Source: JAQBQH01 sp035607415
Lineage (GTDB): Bacteria; Myxococcota_A; Polyangia; Palsa-1104
DNA length: 64,000 bases
Assembly (NCBI GenBank): GCA_035607415.1
Contig: DATNAQ010000048.1
Span: 1 to 64,000 of the forward strand
Direction of reading: 5' to 3'
In this document: piece after piece, positions 48,536-55,992 of the stretch
Position numbering within the stretch: the stretch's first letter is position 1
Layout of the letters: the number at the start of each line of letters is the position of its first letter
Position numbers and translations under genes: made by a program
The notes under the pieces: generated by a model
The model's database searches: none
Seen by the model: the letters and a program-made list of their open reading frames with translations, nothing else
What the model was told of the DNA's origin: nothing

Positions 48536-49783
48536 TCACGCTCGCGCGGGCAAGCCCAGCATCGCGCGCGCTTCTTCGATCGTCGCCACCTTGCGGCCGT
48601 GACGGCCGCAGAGCTCGACGGCGCGCGCCACCAGCGGCGCCGAGCCTTCGGCGAGCACGCCCTTGTCGACATAGATGTTGTCTTCGAGACCGACGCGCGC
48701 GTTGCCGCCCCACATCGCGGCGAGCTCGGCCATGGGCAGCTGATGGCGCCCGATGCCGGCGACGCCCCAGGTGCAGCCCGACGGCAGGATCGCCGCCATG
48801 CGCTCGATCAGGAACTCGAGGTTCTGCTCGGAGGCGGAGAGCGCGCCCTTGACGCCGAGCACGAACTGCAGATGCAGCGGCGCTTTGATGAGCCCCTGCT
48901 TCAATAGATCGGCGGCGATGTCGAGATGGCCGGCGTCGTACAGCTCGATCTCGGGCATCGCGCCGTGCGCCGCGATCCGCCGCGCCATCTCCGCCGTGTC
49001 GGCCGCCTTGTTCATGAAGACGTCTTCGCCGAAGTTGATGGTGCCGACGTTGAGCGTCGCCATGTCGGGCGCCTCGGCGCCGGTGCACTCGAGCGGCCCG
49101 GCGCGCTCGGCCACGCTCATGCCGACGGCGCCGCCGGTCGACGTCTGGATGATCACATTGGTGCGCGCCCGGATCTTCTTGATCGCCTCGCGGAAGCGCT
49201 TGCCCTCCTGCGACGCACGCCCGTCCTCGTCACGCACGTGCAGATGGATCACCGACGCGCCCGCCTTGGCGCAGCGCTCGGCTTCGGCCGCGAGCTCGTC
49301 GGCGGTGATCGGCAGATGCGGATTCTGCGCGCGCGTGGTCTCGGCGCCGACGATCGCCGCGGTGATGATGCACGGCCCCGGCCGCCCGACGACGTCCTTG
49401 CGCCGCACGTTCTCCGGCACCACGCAGGTGCCGCGCGCGCGACACACCACGATCGGCTCGGCGAGGAGATCGGCCGACGACTCGAACGAGTCGTCGCGCC
49501 GCGGCGTCGGCACGATCACCTTGCGCGCGACGAACTCCATGCCGAGCGAGGTCTTGCCCCAGCGCGTGATCGTGCCTTCGGCCTCGATGAAGTCGCCGGC
49601 GCGCACCGGCGCCAGAAACTCGACCGCGTCGTAGGCGCGAAACAGCCCTTCGTCGCCGTCGGCGCGGATGCATAGCTCGGTCGCGACGTCGCCGAAAAGC
49701 TCCAACATTTTCGCACCATCGACGAGCGAACCGGCGTAGTGCGCGTAGTTCGAACCCATTCTAATCCGTATGCGGGCTTTCAT
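48536..49783 (-). CDS. kal-kce: Kal-Kce fusion: 3-aminobutyryl-CoA ammonia-lyase and beta-keto acid cleavage enzyme
   Basis: The 415-aa protein joins two enzymes of lysine fermentation. Residues 1-125 are the hotdog-fold ammonia lyase (ARIRIRMGSNYAHYAGSLVD, GAKMLELFGDVATELCIRAD, GDEGLFRAYDAVEFLAPVRA, GDFIEAEGTITRWG; end RARGTCVVPEN). Residues 135-415 are the DUF849/BKACE domain (CIITAAIVGAETTRAQNPHL, SVIHLHVRDEDGRASQEGKR with Zn HxH, NVIIQTSTGGAVGMS, MATLNVGTINFGEDVFMN). The pair would turn 3-keto-5-aminohexanoate and acetyl-CoA into acetoacetate plus 3-aminobutyryl-CoA and then crotonyl-CoA plus ammonia. No other pathway gene is in the window. ATG 49783 follows GGAGAG by 6 nt. Confidence 0.88.
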   Translation of the reverse strand: MKARIRIRMGSNYAHYAGSLVDGAKMLELFGDVATELCIRADGDEGLFRAYDAVEFLAPVRAGDFIEAEGTITRWGKTSLGMEFVARKVIVPTPRRDDSFESSADLLAEPIVVCRARGTCVVPENVRRKDVVGRPGPCIITAAIVGAETTRAQNPHLPITADELAAEAERCAKAGASVIHLHVRDEDGRASQEGKRFREAIKKIRARTNVIIQTSTGGAVGMSVAERAGPLECTGAEAPDMATLNVGTINFGEDVFMNKAADTAEMARRIAAHGAMPEIELYDAGHLDIAADLLKQGLIKAPLHLQFVLGVKGALSASEQNLEFLIERMAAILPSGCTWGVAGIGRHQLPMAELAAMWGGNARVGLEDNIYVDKGVLAEGSAPLVARAVELCGRHGRKVATIEEARAMLGLPARA

Positions 49784-49798
49784 TTCAACTCTCCAATG

Positions 49799-49808
49799 TG
49801 CTAAAATA
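49799..49808. promoter_or_regulatory. Overlapping divergent -10 elements of the kal-kce and GHKL genes
   Basis: TGcTAAAAT (hexamer 49802-49807) ends 6 nt before GTG 49814 on the plus strand. On the minus strand TATTTT (49808-49803) uses the same bases and lies 19 nt before ATG 49783, with GGAGAG in that gap. The plus-strand mRNA would be leaderless and the minus-strand one would carry a short leader. Confidence 0.45.
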
Positions 49809-49813
49809 GGCCG

Positions 49814-50911
49814 GTGGCAGGCGTGTCGTCCAGCGGTCTTCGCTCGGTGGGGCGCGCAGCCATCGTCTCGCGACACGCATCGACCTTGAAGCACGTCACG
49901 CAAGCGCTCGCGGTCGCCAACCTCTCGTCTCGACAAGCCATCGGTCCCTCGTTCCTGCCACGCTCGGCGCCCGGCGAGTTCGAACTGGTGCTGCTCGACC
50001 TCGACATCGATCCTGCCACGGCGCCTACCGAGCTTTGTGCGCAGGTGGCCGCCGCGTGCAAGAACACGCCGATCCTCGTGCTCGCGGGCGTCAACGCGCG
50101 CCACCGCCTGGTGCAGTCGCTCGCGCATCCCGACGTCGTCGGCTGCATGCCCAAGCTCGGCGCGTGGTCGGAGACCGCGACCAGCGACGCCAAGCTCGAA
50201 GGTCCCGACGAGCAGGAGCTCGGGCTGGCGCTGCGACGCCGCGTCGAGCGCGCCATCCAGCCGTCGGGCCCCGCGGCCTACCTGCTCGCGGGGACGGTGA
50301 TCGAGGAACGTCTCGTCGGCAGCTCGGCCGACAAAGACGAAACGCTCGGCGCGCTGCTCGCCGACGCCGGCCGCTTCGGCCTCGGCGACGAGAAGCTGCG
50401 CCGCCTCGAAACCGCCGCCGACGAGCTCATGCTCAACGCCGTCTACGATGCGCCGCGCGACGAGCGCGGCAAGCCATTGCATGCCGACATCGACCGCCGC
50501 ACGCCGGTCACGCTCGCCGCGCAAGCGCAGGTGCGCGTGCGCTGGGGCTGCGACGGGCGCTCGTTCGTCGTCAGCGTGGCCGATCGCTTCGGCGCGCTCG
50601 AGCGCGCCACCGTCGCGGCGCACGTCCAGCGCCTGCTCGACGCGCGCTCGCCGCGCCTCGGCCGCGCCGGCCCGCCGGGGACCACCGCGGGCGGCGCCGG
50701 GCTCGGCAGCGCCACCACGGGTGGCGCCGGGCTAGGCAGCGCCACCACGGGTGGCGCCGGGCTAGGATTGGTGCTCACCTACAGCGCCGCCAACACGCTG
50801 GCGCTGCAGGTCGTGCGCGGCCGATTCACCGAGGCGACCGCGGCCTTGCACGTCGCCGGCTCGAACCGCACCGCCGTCGCGCGCGGTTCGGCTCTCCACA
50901 TCTACGATTGA
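49814..50911 (+). CDS. Receiver-like/GHKL ATPase protein with a triplicated glycine box
   Basis: The 365-aa protein begins with a receiver-like domain (about 12-125: GRAAIVSRHASTLKHVTQAL, FELVLLDLDIDPATAPTELC, NTPILVLAGVNARHRLVQSL, VVGCMPKLG) lacking clear phosphoacceptor geometry. A GHKL/HATPase domain follows (about 190-345: LRRLETAADELMLNAVYDAP (N box), VVSVADRFGALERATVAAHV (G1-like), then GTTAGGAGLGSATTGGAGLG, and GLVLTYSAANTLALQV). The GGAGLG ATP-lid glycine box occurs three times because of a 30-bp tandem duplication. The design resembles the kinases of partner-switch anti-sigma systems; its paralogue and a STAS partner follow. The start is GTG 49814. Confidence 0.78.
   Translation: MAGVSSSGLRSVGRAAIVSRHASTLKHVTQALAVANLSSRQAIGPSFLPRSAPGEFELVLLDLDIDPATAPTELCAQVAAACKNTPILVLAGVNARHRLVQSLAHPDVVGCMPKLGAWSETATSDAKLEGPDEQELGLALRRRVERAIQPSGPAAYLLAGTVIEERLVGSSADKDETLGALLADAGRFGLGDEKLRRLETAADELMLNAVYDAPRDERGKPLHADIDRRTPVTLAAQAQVRVRWGCDGRSFVVSVADRFGALERATVAAHVQRLLDARSPRLGRAGPPGTTAGGAGLGSATTGGAGLGSATTGGAGLGLVLTYSAANTLALQVVRGRFTEATAALHVAGSNRTAVARGSALHIYD
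50694..50767 (+). repeat. 30-bp tandem repeat duplicating the GHKL glycine box
   Basis: The unit gcgccgggctcggcagcgcc followed by accacgggtg occurs at 50694-50723 and 50724-50753, and a third partial copy runs to about 50767. A diverged earlier copy (accaccgcgggcg) precedes. Each unit encodes AGLGSATTGG and preserves the frame. Confidence 0.88.
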
Positions 50912-50940
50912 TAATGATACAATCGCACGCGGGAGTGTCT

Positions 50941-51987
50941 ATGCAGGTTGCGAAGGGTACGCGCTCCGCAGCGCTCGTCAGCCGGCACGGTCCGACCTGC
51001 CGGCGCGTCGCGCAATCGCTCGGGGCCGCCGGGGTCCACGTCCGCACCTCGCCGTTTCCGAGCGAGCTGCCGGTCGACGATCTCGGGGACGTGGTGGCGC
51101 TGCTCGTCGATCTCGACGTGTCGCCCGGCGAGTCGCCGGGCCTGCTCGTCTCGGAGGCGCGGCGCGGTTATCCCGACGTGCCGCTGATGGCCACCGCGGG
51201 CGTCGACGCGCGGGCGCGCCTGCTCGACGCGCTCTGCGAGGGCGACGTCAACCACGTGATCCCCAAGCGCGGCGCGCTCACGCTTCCGCGCGGCGGCATG
51301 CCGGTGCTCGGCTCGCTCGAAGGCCCCGACGAGCACGATCTGTTCGCCGCCGTGCGCCGCCTGCTCGACGGGCCCGAGTCGCCGGGCGTGACGCCGTATC
51401 TCCTCGCCGGCGCGCCGGTGCACGAGGTCAGCGTCCGATCCAGCGAGGATAAAGATCGCGCGCTCGAGCGCGTCGTCGCCTTCGGCGAATCGATGGGCCT
51501 GACCGGCGAGAAGCTGCGCCGCGTCGAGCTCGCCGCCGAGGAGCTCTTGATGAACGCGCTCTACGACGCGCCTCGCAACGCCGACGGCATCGCGCGCAAC
51601 GCCTCGCTCGATCGCCGGCAGCCGGTCGCGCTCGGCGCCGACGAGACGGTGCACATGCGCTACGGCTGCGACGGCCAGACCCTCGCCGTCGCAGTCGCCG
51701 ATCCGTTCGGCTCGCTCTCGAAGAAGGCGGTGACCGACCGCCTGCGCAAGGTCCGCGACGGCATTCCCAAGCCCAACGCGGGCGTCGCCGGCGCCGGGCT
51801 CGGCCTGGTGATGACCTACTCGGTCGCCAATCAGCTCATCTTCGCCGTCTCGCCGGGACGGCTGACCGAAGTGACCGCCGTGCTCCACGTCGGCGGCTCG
51901 AACCGCGCCGCGCAGGAGCGCGGCACCGCCGTGCACTTCTACGTGGCTCCATCGTCTGCGGCGGGAGAAGGCTCCGGAGGGTGGTGA
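50941..51987 (+). CDS. Receiver-like/GHKL ATPase protein, paralogue
   Basis: The 348-aa protein starts at ATG 50941, supported by GGGAG 5-9 nt upstream and TACAAT at 50918-50923. It is built like its neighbour: receiver-like N-terminus (ALVSRHGPTCRRVAQSLGAA, DVVALLVDLDVSPGESPGLL, VPLMATAGVDARARLLDALC, VNHVIPKRG) and GHKL C-terminus (GEKLRRVELAAEELLMNALY, VAVADPFGSLSKKAVTDRLR, GVAGAGLGLVMTYSVANQLI) with a single, intact G-x-G-L-G-L box. The two genes are adjacent duplicates and the intact copy is probably the active kinase or phosphatase. It overlaps the STAS gene region by a few bases at 51981-51987. Confidence 0.82.
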   Translation: MQVAKGTRSAALVSRHGPTCRRVAQSLGAAGVHVRTSPFPSELPVDDLGDVVALLVDLDVSPGESPGLLVSEARRGYPDVPLMATAGVDARARLLDALCEGDVNHVIPKRGALTLPRGGMPVLGSLEGPDEHDLFAAVRRLLDGPESPGVTPYLLAGAPVHEVSVRSSEDKDRALERVVAFGESMGLTGEKLRRVELAAEELLMNALYDAPRNADGIARNASLDRRQPVALGADETVHMRYGCDGQTLAVAVADPFGSLSKKAVTDRLRKVRDGIPKPNAGVAGAGLGLVMTYSVANQLIFAVSPGRLTEVTAVLHVGGSNRAAQERGTAVHFYVAPSSAAGEGSGGW

Positions 51988-51989
51988 AC

Positions 51990-52430
51990 ATGGTGCAGAT
52001 CGACAAACGGAAGTCGCCGGACGGCACCCTGCACGTGACCATCGCGGGCAAGATCGACGAGCGCTTCGATGCCAGCACGATCCTCGGCGACGCGCAGGGC
52101 AAGGTCGTGATGCACCTGGGCGGCATCCGCTCGATCTCGTCGCTCGGCGTGCGCGCCTTCGAGACCTTCGTGCACGCGCTGCCGTCCGACGTGGTGCTGG
52201 TGCACGTGTCGCCCGCCATCGCCTCGCAGCTCACCATGATCCCGAACCTGTGCGGCGAGCGCACGACGGTGGAGTCGGCCAAGCTGCCGTTCACCTGCCC
52301 GACCTGCGGCGCGGAGAAATCGCACTCGGTGCCCTTCCGCGCCGGCGCCAACGTCGAGCACGCGCCCAAGTGCTCGTGCGGCGGAACCATGGAGCTCGAC
52401 GGGCTGGCCGAGCAGTACCTGCCGATGTGA
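51990..52430 (+). CDS. STAS-domain protein with C-terminal zinc ribbon
   Basis: ATG 51990 with CGGAGGG 9-10 nt upstream is preferred over GTG 51981/51984. The 146-aa protein has a STAS fold (about 3-95: IDKRKSPDGTLHVTIAGKID, STILGDAQGKVVMHLGGIRS, ISSLGVRAFETFVHALPSD with the S-S-L-G phosphoacceptor region, VVLVHVSPAIASQL) and a zinc ribbon (CPTCGAEKSHSV...CSCGGTMEL). Anti-anti-sigma proteins such as RsbV/SpoIIAA have only the STAS half, so the zinc ribbon is an addition. Its overlap with the GHKL genes suggests a partner-switch pair in which the kinases phosphorylate this protein. Confidence 0.8.
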   Translation: MVQIDKRKSPDGTLHVTIAGKIDERFDASTILGDAQGKVVMHLGGIRSISSLGVRAFETFVHALPSDVVLVHVSPAIASQLTMIPNLCGERTTVESAKLPFTCPTCGAEKSHSVPFRAGANVEHAPKCSCGGTMELDGLAEQYLPM

Positions 52431-52449
52431 TACGGTCGGCCCACGTAAG

Positions 52450-52938
52450 ATGGGCCATTGCGACGCGTCGAACGCCGAGATCCTCGTCTACACCTATCGT
52501 GAAGGGCTGCTCGCCGCCGTCGGCCACGATCTGTGCCTGACGGTGACGCGCTGGAAGGCCGACGTCGGCGCCGATGACACCGTCGTCGCCGAGATCGACG
52601 CCGCCTCTTTGCGCGCCAGCGGCGTCTCCGCCGACGACGCGCGCAAGATCGAAGGCAACGCCGCCAACGACGTCCTCGCCGCGCGCCGCTTTCCCACGAT
52701 CACCTTCCGCTCGAGCCGGGTCGTGCGCGACGGCGAGCGCGCCCGCGTCGAAGGCACGCTGACCCTGCACGGTACCACGCGCCCCTGCGCCTTCGACGCC
52801 GTCGCCGACGGCGCCAGCTGGCGCACCGAGGTGCGCCTCGACGTGCGCGACTACGGGATCAAGCCCTACTCCGCCATGTTCGGCACCCTGCGCGTGCGCG
52901 CCGACGTGCGCGTGACCATCCGCGTGCCGCGCGCATGA
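52450..52938 (+). CDS. YceI-like protein without signal peptide
   Basis: The 162-aa protein has the lipocalin-like YceI fold: VGHDLCLTVTRWKADVGADD, AAVEIDAASLRASGVSADD-like (VVAEIDAASLRASGVSADDA), AARRFPTITFRSSRVVRDGE, RVEGTLTLHGTTRPCAFDAV, RLDVRDYGIKPYSAMFGTLR and VRADVRVTIRVPRA. Most YceI proteins are periplasmic polyisoprenoid binders, but no signal peptide is visible here, so it may act in the cytoplasm. It overlaps the hydrolase start by 4 nt (52935-52938). Confidence 0.87.
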   Translation: MGHCDASNAEILVYTYREGLLAAVGHDLCLTVTRWKADVGADDTVVAEIDAASLRASGVSADDARKIEGNAANDVLAARRFPTITFRSSRVVRDGERARVEGTLTLHGTTRPCAFDAVADGASWRTEVRLDVRDYGIKPYSAMFGTLRVRADVRVTIRVPRA

Positions 52939-53801
52939 CGCCGCGCCGGCTCGGAGCGCTGGCGACCGTCGCCATCGCGCTCCTCCTCGGCGAGGTCGCG
53001 ACCGAGCGCATCGGCGCGCACGCCATCGTCGACGCGCCCAACCTGCATCGCGCCGACATCACCACGGCGCCGCCCGAGCGCGCCGTCGACGTCGGGCCGC
53101 CGCGCGCGCGGCTCGCCGTCGAGATCGTCGATCCCAAGCGGCCGCCGCGCGCGACCATCTTCGTCCTGCACGGCATCCGCGATCACAAAGAGGGGCTGCG
53201 CCACTGGGCCGAGCACCTGTCGGAGGCGGGCTACCGCGCCGTGCTCGTCGATTCGCGCGGCCACGGCCACTCGACGGGCGACTGGCTCACCTACGGCGTG
53301 CAGGAGTGCAAGGATCTGTCGCAGCTCGCCGATGCGCTCGCCGTCGACGGACCGATCGGCGTCATGGGCATCAGCTACGGCGGCGCCACCGCCATCGAAT
53401 GGGCCGCGCGCGAGCCGCGCGTGCGCGCCGCCGTCGCCGTGGCGCCGTTCGCTTCCTTGCGCGACATCGTGCCCGTCTACACGCCGCGCATGATCCCCGT
53501 CGCCGGCTGGCTGATCCCGCACTTCTCGCAGATGCGCGCCGTCGACGCCGCCGGCCGCCTCGGCGGCTTCGATCCCGACGCCGCCAGCCCGCGCGCCGCG
53601 GCGCACGCGACCCACACGCCGATCCTCATCATCCACGGCCGCGACGACGTGACCGTGCCGCTCGCGCAGTCGCAGCTCATCGCCGACGGCGCGCCGTCGG
53701 TGTCGCTCACGGTCCTCGACGCGCAGGACCACGATCGCATCTCGGGCGACCCGCGCTTGTGGCCGCTGGCGCTCGACTTCTTCGCACGCGTCTTTACATA
53801 G
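52935..53801 (+). CDS. Alpha/beta hydrolase with N-terminal membrane segment
   Basis: The 288-aa enzyme has a hydrophobic start (ALATVAIALLLGEVATERIG) and the alpha/beta-hydrolase core: ATIFVLHGIRDHKEGLRHWA (oxyanion region), YRAVLVDSRGHGHSTGDWLT, GVMGISYGGATAIEWAAREP (nucleophile elbow G-x-S-x-G at about 138-142), ILIIHGRDDVTVPLAQSQLI (Asp) and a final catalytic His in DAQDHDRISG. It belongs to the serine-esterase/thioesterase group; the substrate is unknown. It is in an operon with YceI and the O-methyltransferase gene (8 nt downstream). Confidence 0.87.
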   Translation: MTPRRLGALATVAIALLLGEVATERIGAHAIVDAPNLHRADITTAPPERAVDVGPPRARLAVEIVDPKRPPRATIFVLHGIRDHKEGLRHWAEHLSEAGYRAVLVDSRGHGHSTGDWLTYGVQECKDLSQLADALAVDGPIGVMGISYGGATAIEWAAREPRVRAAVAVAPFASLRDIVPVYTPRMIPVAGWLIPHFSQMRAVDAAGRLGGFDPDAASPRAAAHATHTPILIIHGRDDVTVPLAQSQLIADGAPSVSLTVLDAQDHDRISGDPRLWPLALDFFARVFT

Positions 53802-53809
53802 GAGACACG

Positions 53810-54493
53810 ATGGCAACGTCACCCGAAGAAAAAGGATTCGGCCAGGGCAGCCCCGAGCTCAAGCGCTGGGCCGAGCGCGTGTTCCACCCCGAGGACGAGG
53901 TGCTGCGCGAGATCCGCTCGCGCGCCGTCGCCGAGGGCCTGCCGGCGATCGCCGTCGGCAAGATGGACGGCCTGCACCTGACGACGCTCGCGCGTGCGAT
54001 CGGCGCCAAGCGCGCCGTCGAGATCGGCACGCTCGGCGGCTACTCCGGCGTGTGCCTGTTGCGCGGCATGCCCGACGGGCGCCTCGACACCTTCGAGCTC
54101 GAGCCCAAGAACGCCGCCGTCGCGCAGGCATCGTTCGAGAAGGCCGGCGTCGCCGCGCGCGTCAAGATCCACATCGGCCCCGCCGCCGAGAAGCTGCACG
54201 AGATCGAGAAGGAGGGTCCGTTCGACCTCGTGTTCATCGACGCCGACAAGACCGGCTACCCGACCTATCTCACGTGGGCCGAGGAGCATCTGCGCGTCGG
54301 CGGCATCGTGCTCCTCGACAACGCCTTCGGCTGGGGCGGCGTCGTCGACCCGTCGAAGGAAGAGGAGAGCCACCGCGCGATGGTGCAGGCGCTCGCCGCC
54401 ACGGCCGAGCGGCTCGGCGCACCCAACGGACGCTGGCACGCGACCATGATCCCGACCGAGGAGGGGCTCGCCTTCGGCGTCAAAGTGCGCTGA
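53810..54493 (+). CDS. Class I SAM-dependent O-methyltransferase
   Basis: The 227-aa cytoplasmic enzyme is of the catechol/caffeoyl-CoA type: SRAVAEGLPAIAVGKMDGLH, RAVEIGTLGGYSGVCLLRGM (SAM glycine loop), LDTFELEPKNAAVAQASFEK, RVKIHIGPAAEKLHEIEKEG, FDLVFIDADKTGYPTYLTWA (metal Asp), GIVLLDNAFGWGGVVDPSKE. Both metal/SAM motifs (DADK and DNAF) are in place. ATG 53810 with AGGAGAC 6 nt upstream is the start; its stop overlaps the start of the next gene (TGATG at 54491-54495). Confidence 0.92.
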   Translation: MATSPEEKGFGQGSPELKRWAERVFHPEDEVLREIRSRAVAEGLPAIAVGKMDGLHLTTLARAIGAKRAVEIGTLGGYSGVCLLRGMPDGRLDTFELEPKNAAVAQASFEKAGVAARVKIHIGPAAEKLHEIEKEGPFDLVFIDADKTGYPTYLTWAEEHLRVGGIVLLDNAFGWGGVVDPSKEEESHRAMVQALAATAERLGAPNGRWHATMIPTEEGLAFGVKVR

Positions 54494-55884
54494 TGCTGGC
54501 GGCGCGCCTCGCCGATCCACTGCGCGTGCGCTGGATCGTGATGCGCGGCCTCGGCGTCATCTACGTTTCGATCTTCGTTTCGCTGTGGGGTACCATCCAG
54601 GGGCTGATCGGTCCGCGGGGCCTCGAGCCCGCGGCCGAGCTCTTGACGACGCTGCGCGCCGAGATGTCGCTGCCGGCGCGCTTGTGGGCCGCGCCGTCGC
54701 TCTGCTGGCTGTCGGCGTCGAACGGCGCGCTCACTGCGCTGGTCGTCGTCGGGCTGGTCGCGTCGCTCGCGCTCGTCGCCAATTTGTGGCCGCGGCTGTC
54801 GCTGGCGCTGTGCGCGATCGCGTTCCTGTCGTTCGCCGCCGTCGGACAGTCGTTCGCCTACTACCAGTCCGACGGCATGATCATGGAGGCGTCGCTCCTC
54901 GGCTGGTTCTACGCGCCGCGCGGGCTGCGGCCGGGGCTCGGCGCGGCGTCGCCGCCGTCGCGCGCGGCCTTGTGGCTGATGCGCTGGGAGTGGTTCCGCA
55001 TCTACTTCATGTCGGGCGTGGTCAAGCTGATGTCCGGCGAGTCGCAGTGGCGCGATCTGACCGCGATGGTGAAGTACTACGAGAACGGGCCGCTGCCGAC
55101 GTGGATCGGCTGGTACGTGCAGGAGCTCCTGCCGCGCGGGTTCCACATCGGCGTGGCGCTGTTCACGCTCGCGCTCGAGCTGGTGCTGCCGTTCGCGGTG
55201 CTGTTGCCGCAGCGCTGGCGCGTGCGCGCGTTCGTGATCTTCACGGTCTTCCAGATCGGGATCATCCTGACCGGCAACTACGCCTTCCTGAACTACCTCG
55301 TCCTCTTGCTCGGCTTCACCATCGCGTGCGATCAGCCGGCGGCGAAGACGCCGGCGTGGCGCGAGCAGCTCGGCTGGAGCGGCCTCGTCGCGTACGTGAC
55401 GGTGACGGCGCTCGGGTTCGCCGGTTGGTGGAAGGCGCCGCAGCAGCTCTTGTCGCCGTTTCGCATCGGCGAGAGCTACGGCCTGTTCGCGGTCATGACC
55501 CGCGCGCGCTACGAGCTCGAGTTCCAGGGCACGCTCGACGGCAAGACCTGGGTGCCCTACCCGTTTCGCTGGAAGCCGCAGGATCCGTACAAGGCGCCGG
55601 GGATCTACGCGCCGTATCAGCCGCGGTTCGAGTGGGATCTGTGGTTCGCCTCGCTCGAGGATTCGTCGGATTGGCCGTGGGTCGTCACCTGCGAGGAGCG
55701 GCTCCGCGCCGGCGAGCCGACGGTGCTGCGCCTGTTCGCGCGCGATCCGTTCGCCGGCAAGCATCCCCTCGCGGTGCGGGTGGTGAAGTGGCGGTACTGG
55801 TTCACCACGCCCGCGGAGCGGCGCGCGACCGGCGCCTGGTGGCGGCGCGAGTGGATCGGCGAGTACGCCCCGCCCGTCCCGTGA
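54493..55884 (+). CDS. Lipase maturation factor family protein
   Basis: The 463-aa protein has about ten membrane helices in the first 380 residues (GLGVIYVSIFVSLWGTIQGL, IYFMSGVVKLMSGESQWRDL, FHIGVALFTLALELVLPFAV, FLNYLVLLLGFTIACDQPAA) and a C-terminal soluble domain (ARYELEFQGTLDGKTWVPYP, WKPQDPYKAPGIYAPYQPRF, WDLWFASLEDSSDWPWVVTC, VKWRYWFTTPAERRATGAWW). This is the layout of LMF1, the ER factor that helps lipases fold; bacterial members probably serve secreted lipases or other envelope proteins. It overlaps the methyltransferase stop. Confidence 0.88.
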   Translation: MLAARLADPLRVRWIVMRGLGVIYVSIFVSLWGTIQGLIGPRGLEPAAELLTTLRAEMSLPARLWAAPSLCWLSASNGALTALVVVGLVASLALVANLWPRLSLALCAIAFLSFAAVGQSFAYYQSDGMIMEASLLGWFYAPRGLRPGLGAASPPSRAALWLMRWEWFRIYFMSGVVKLMSGESQWRDLTAMVKYYENGPLPTWIGWYVQELLPRGFHIGVALFTLALELVLPFAVLLPQRWRVRAFVIFTVFQIGIILTGNYAFLNYLVLLLGFTIACDQPAAKTPAWREQLGWSGLVAYVTVTALGFAGWWKAPQQLLSPFRIGESYGLFAVMTRARYELEFQGTLDGKTWVPYPFRWKPQDPYKAPGIYAPYQPRFEWDLWFASLEDSSDWPWVVTCEERLRAGEPTVLRLFARDPFAGKHPLAVRVVKWRYWFTTPAERRATGAWWRREWIGEYAPPVP

Positions 55885-55956
55885 TATGCCGGGCAGATGA
55901 GCGAGCGTCAGCGAGCGAACGGGAGCGAGGCCGGTACGGCCCGCGGATCGATTCCT

Positions 55957-55992
55957 GGCTCATGGGGCGCCCGGCGGGTGCCCCAATGAGCC
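55957..55992 (+). promoter_or_regulatory. Strong hairpin enclosing the asparaginase start codon
   Basis: ggctcatggggcgccc (55957-55972) pairs with gggtgccccaatgagcc (55976-55992): sixteen pairs including one G-T, one bulged A at 55985 and a 3-nt loop. The ATG at 55986-55988 lies inside the stem. Translation would need melting of this structure, or initiation at the in-frame ATG 55962. Confidence 0.55.

Noticed and set aside
50694..50767. Possible CRISPR-like repeat
   Set aside because: The 30-bp units are contiguous without spacers and lie in frame inside a GHKL gene.
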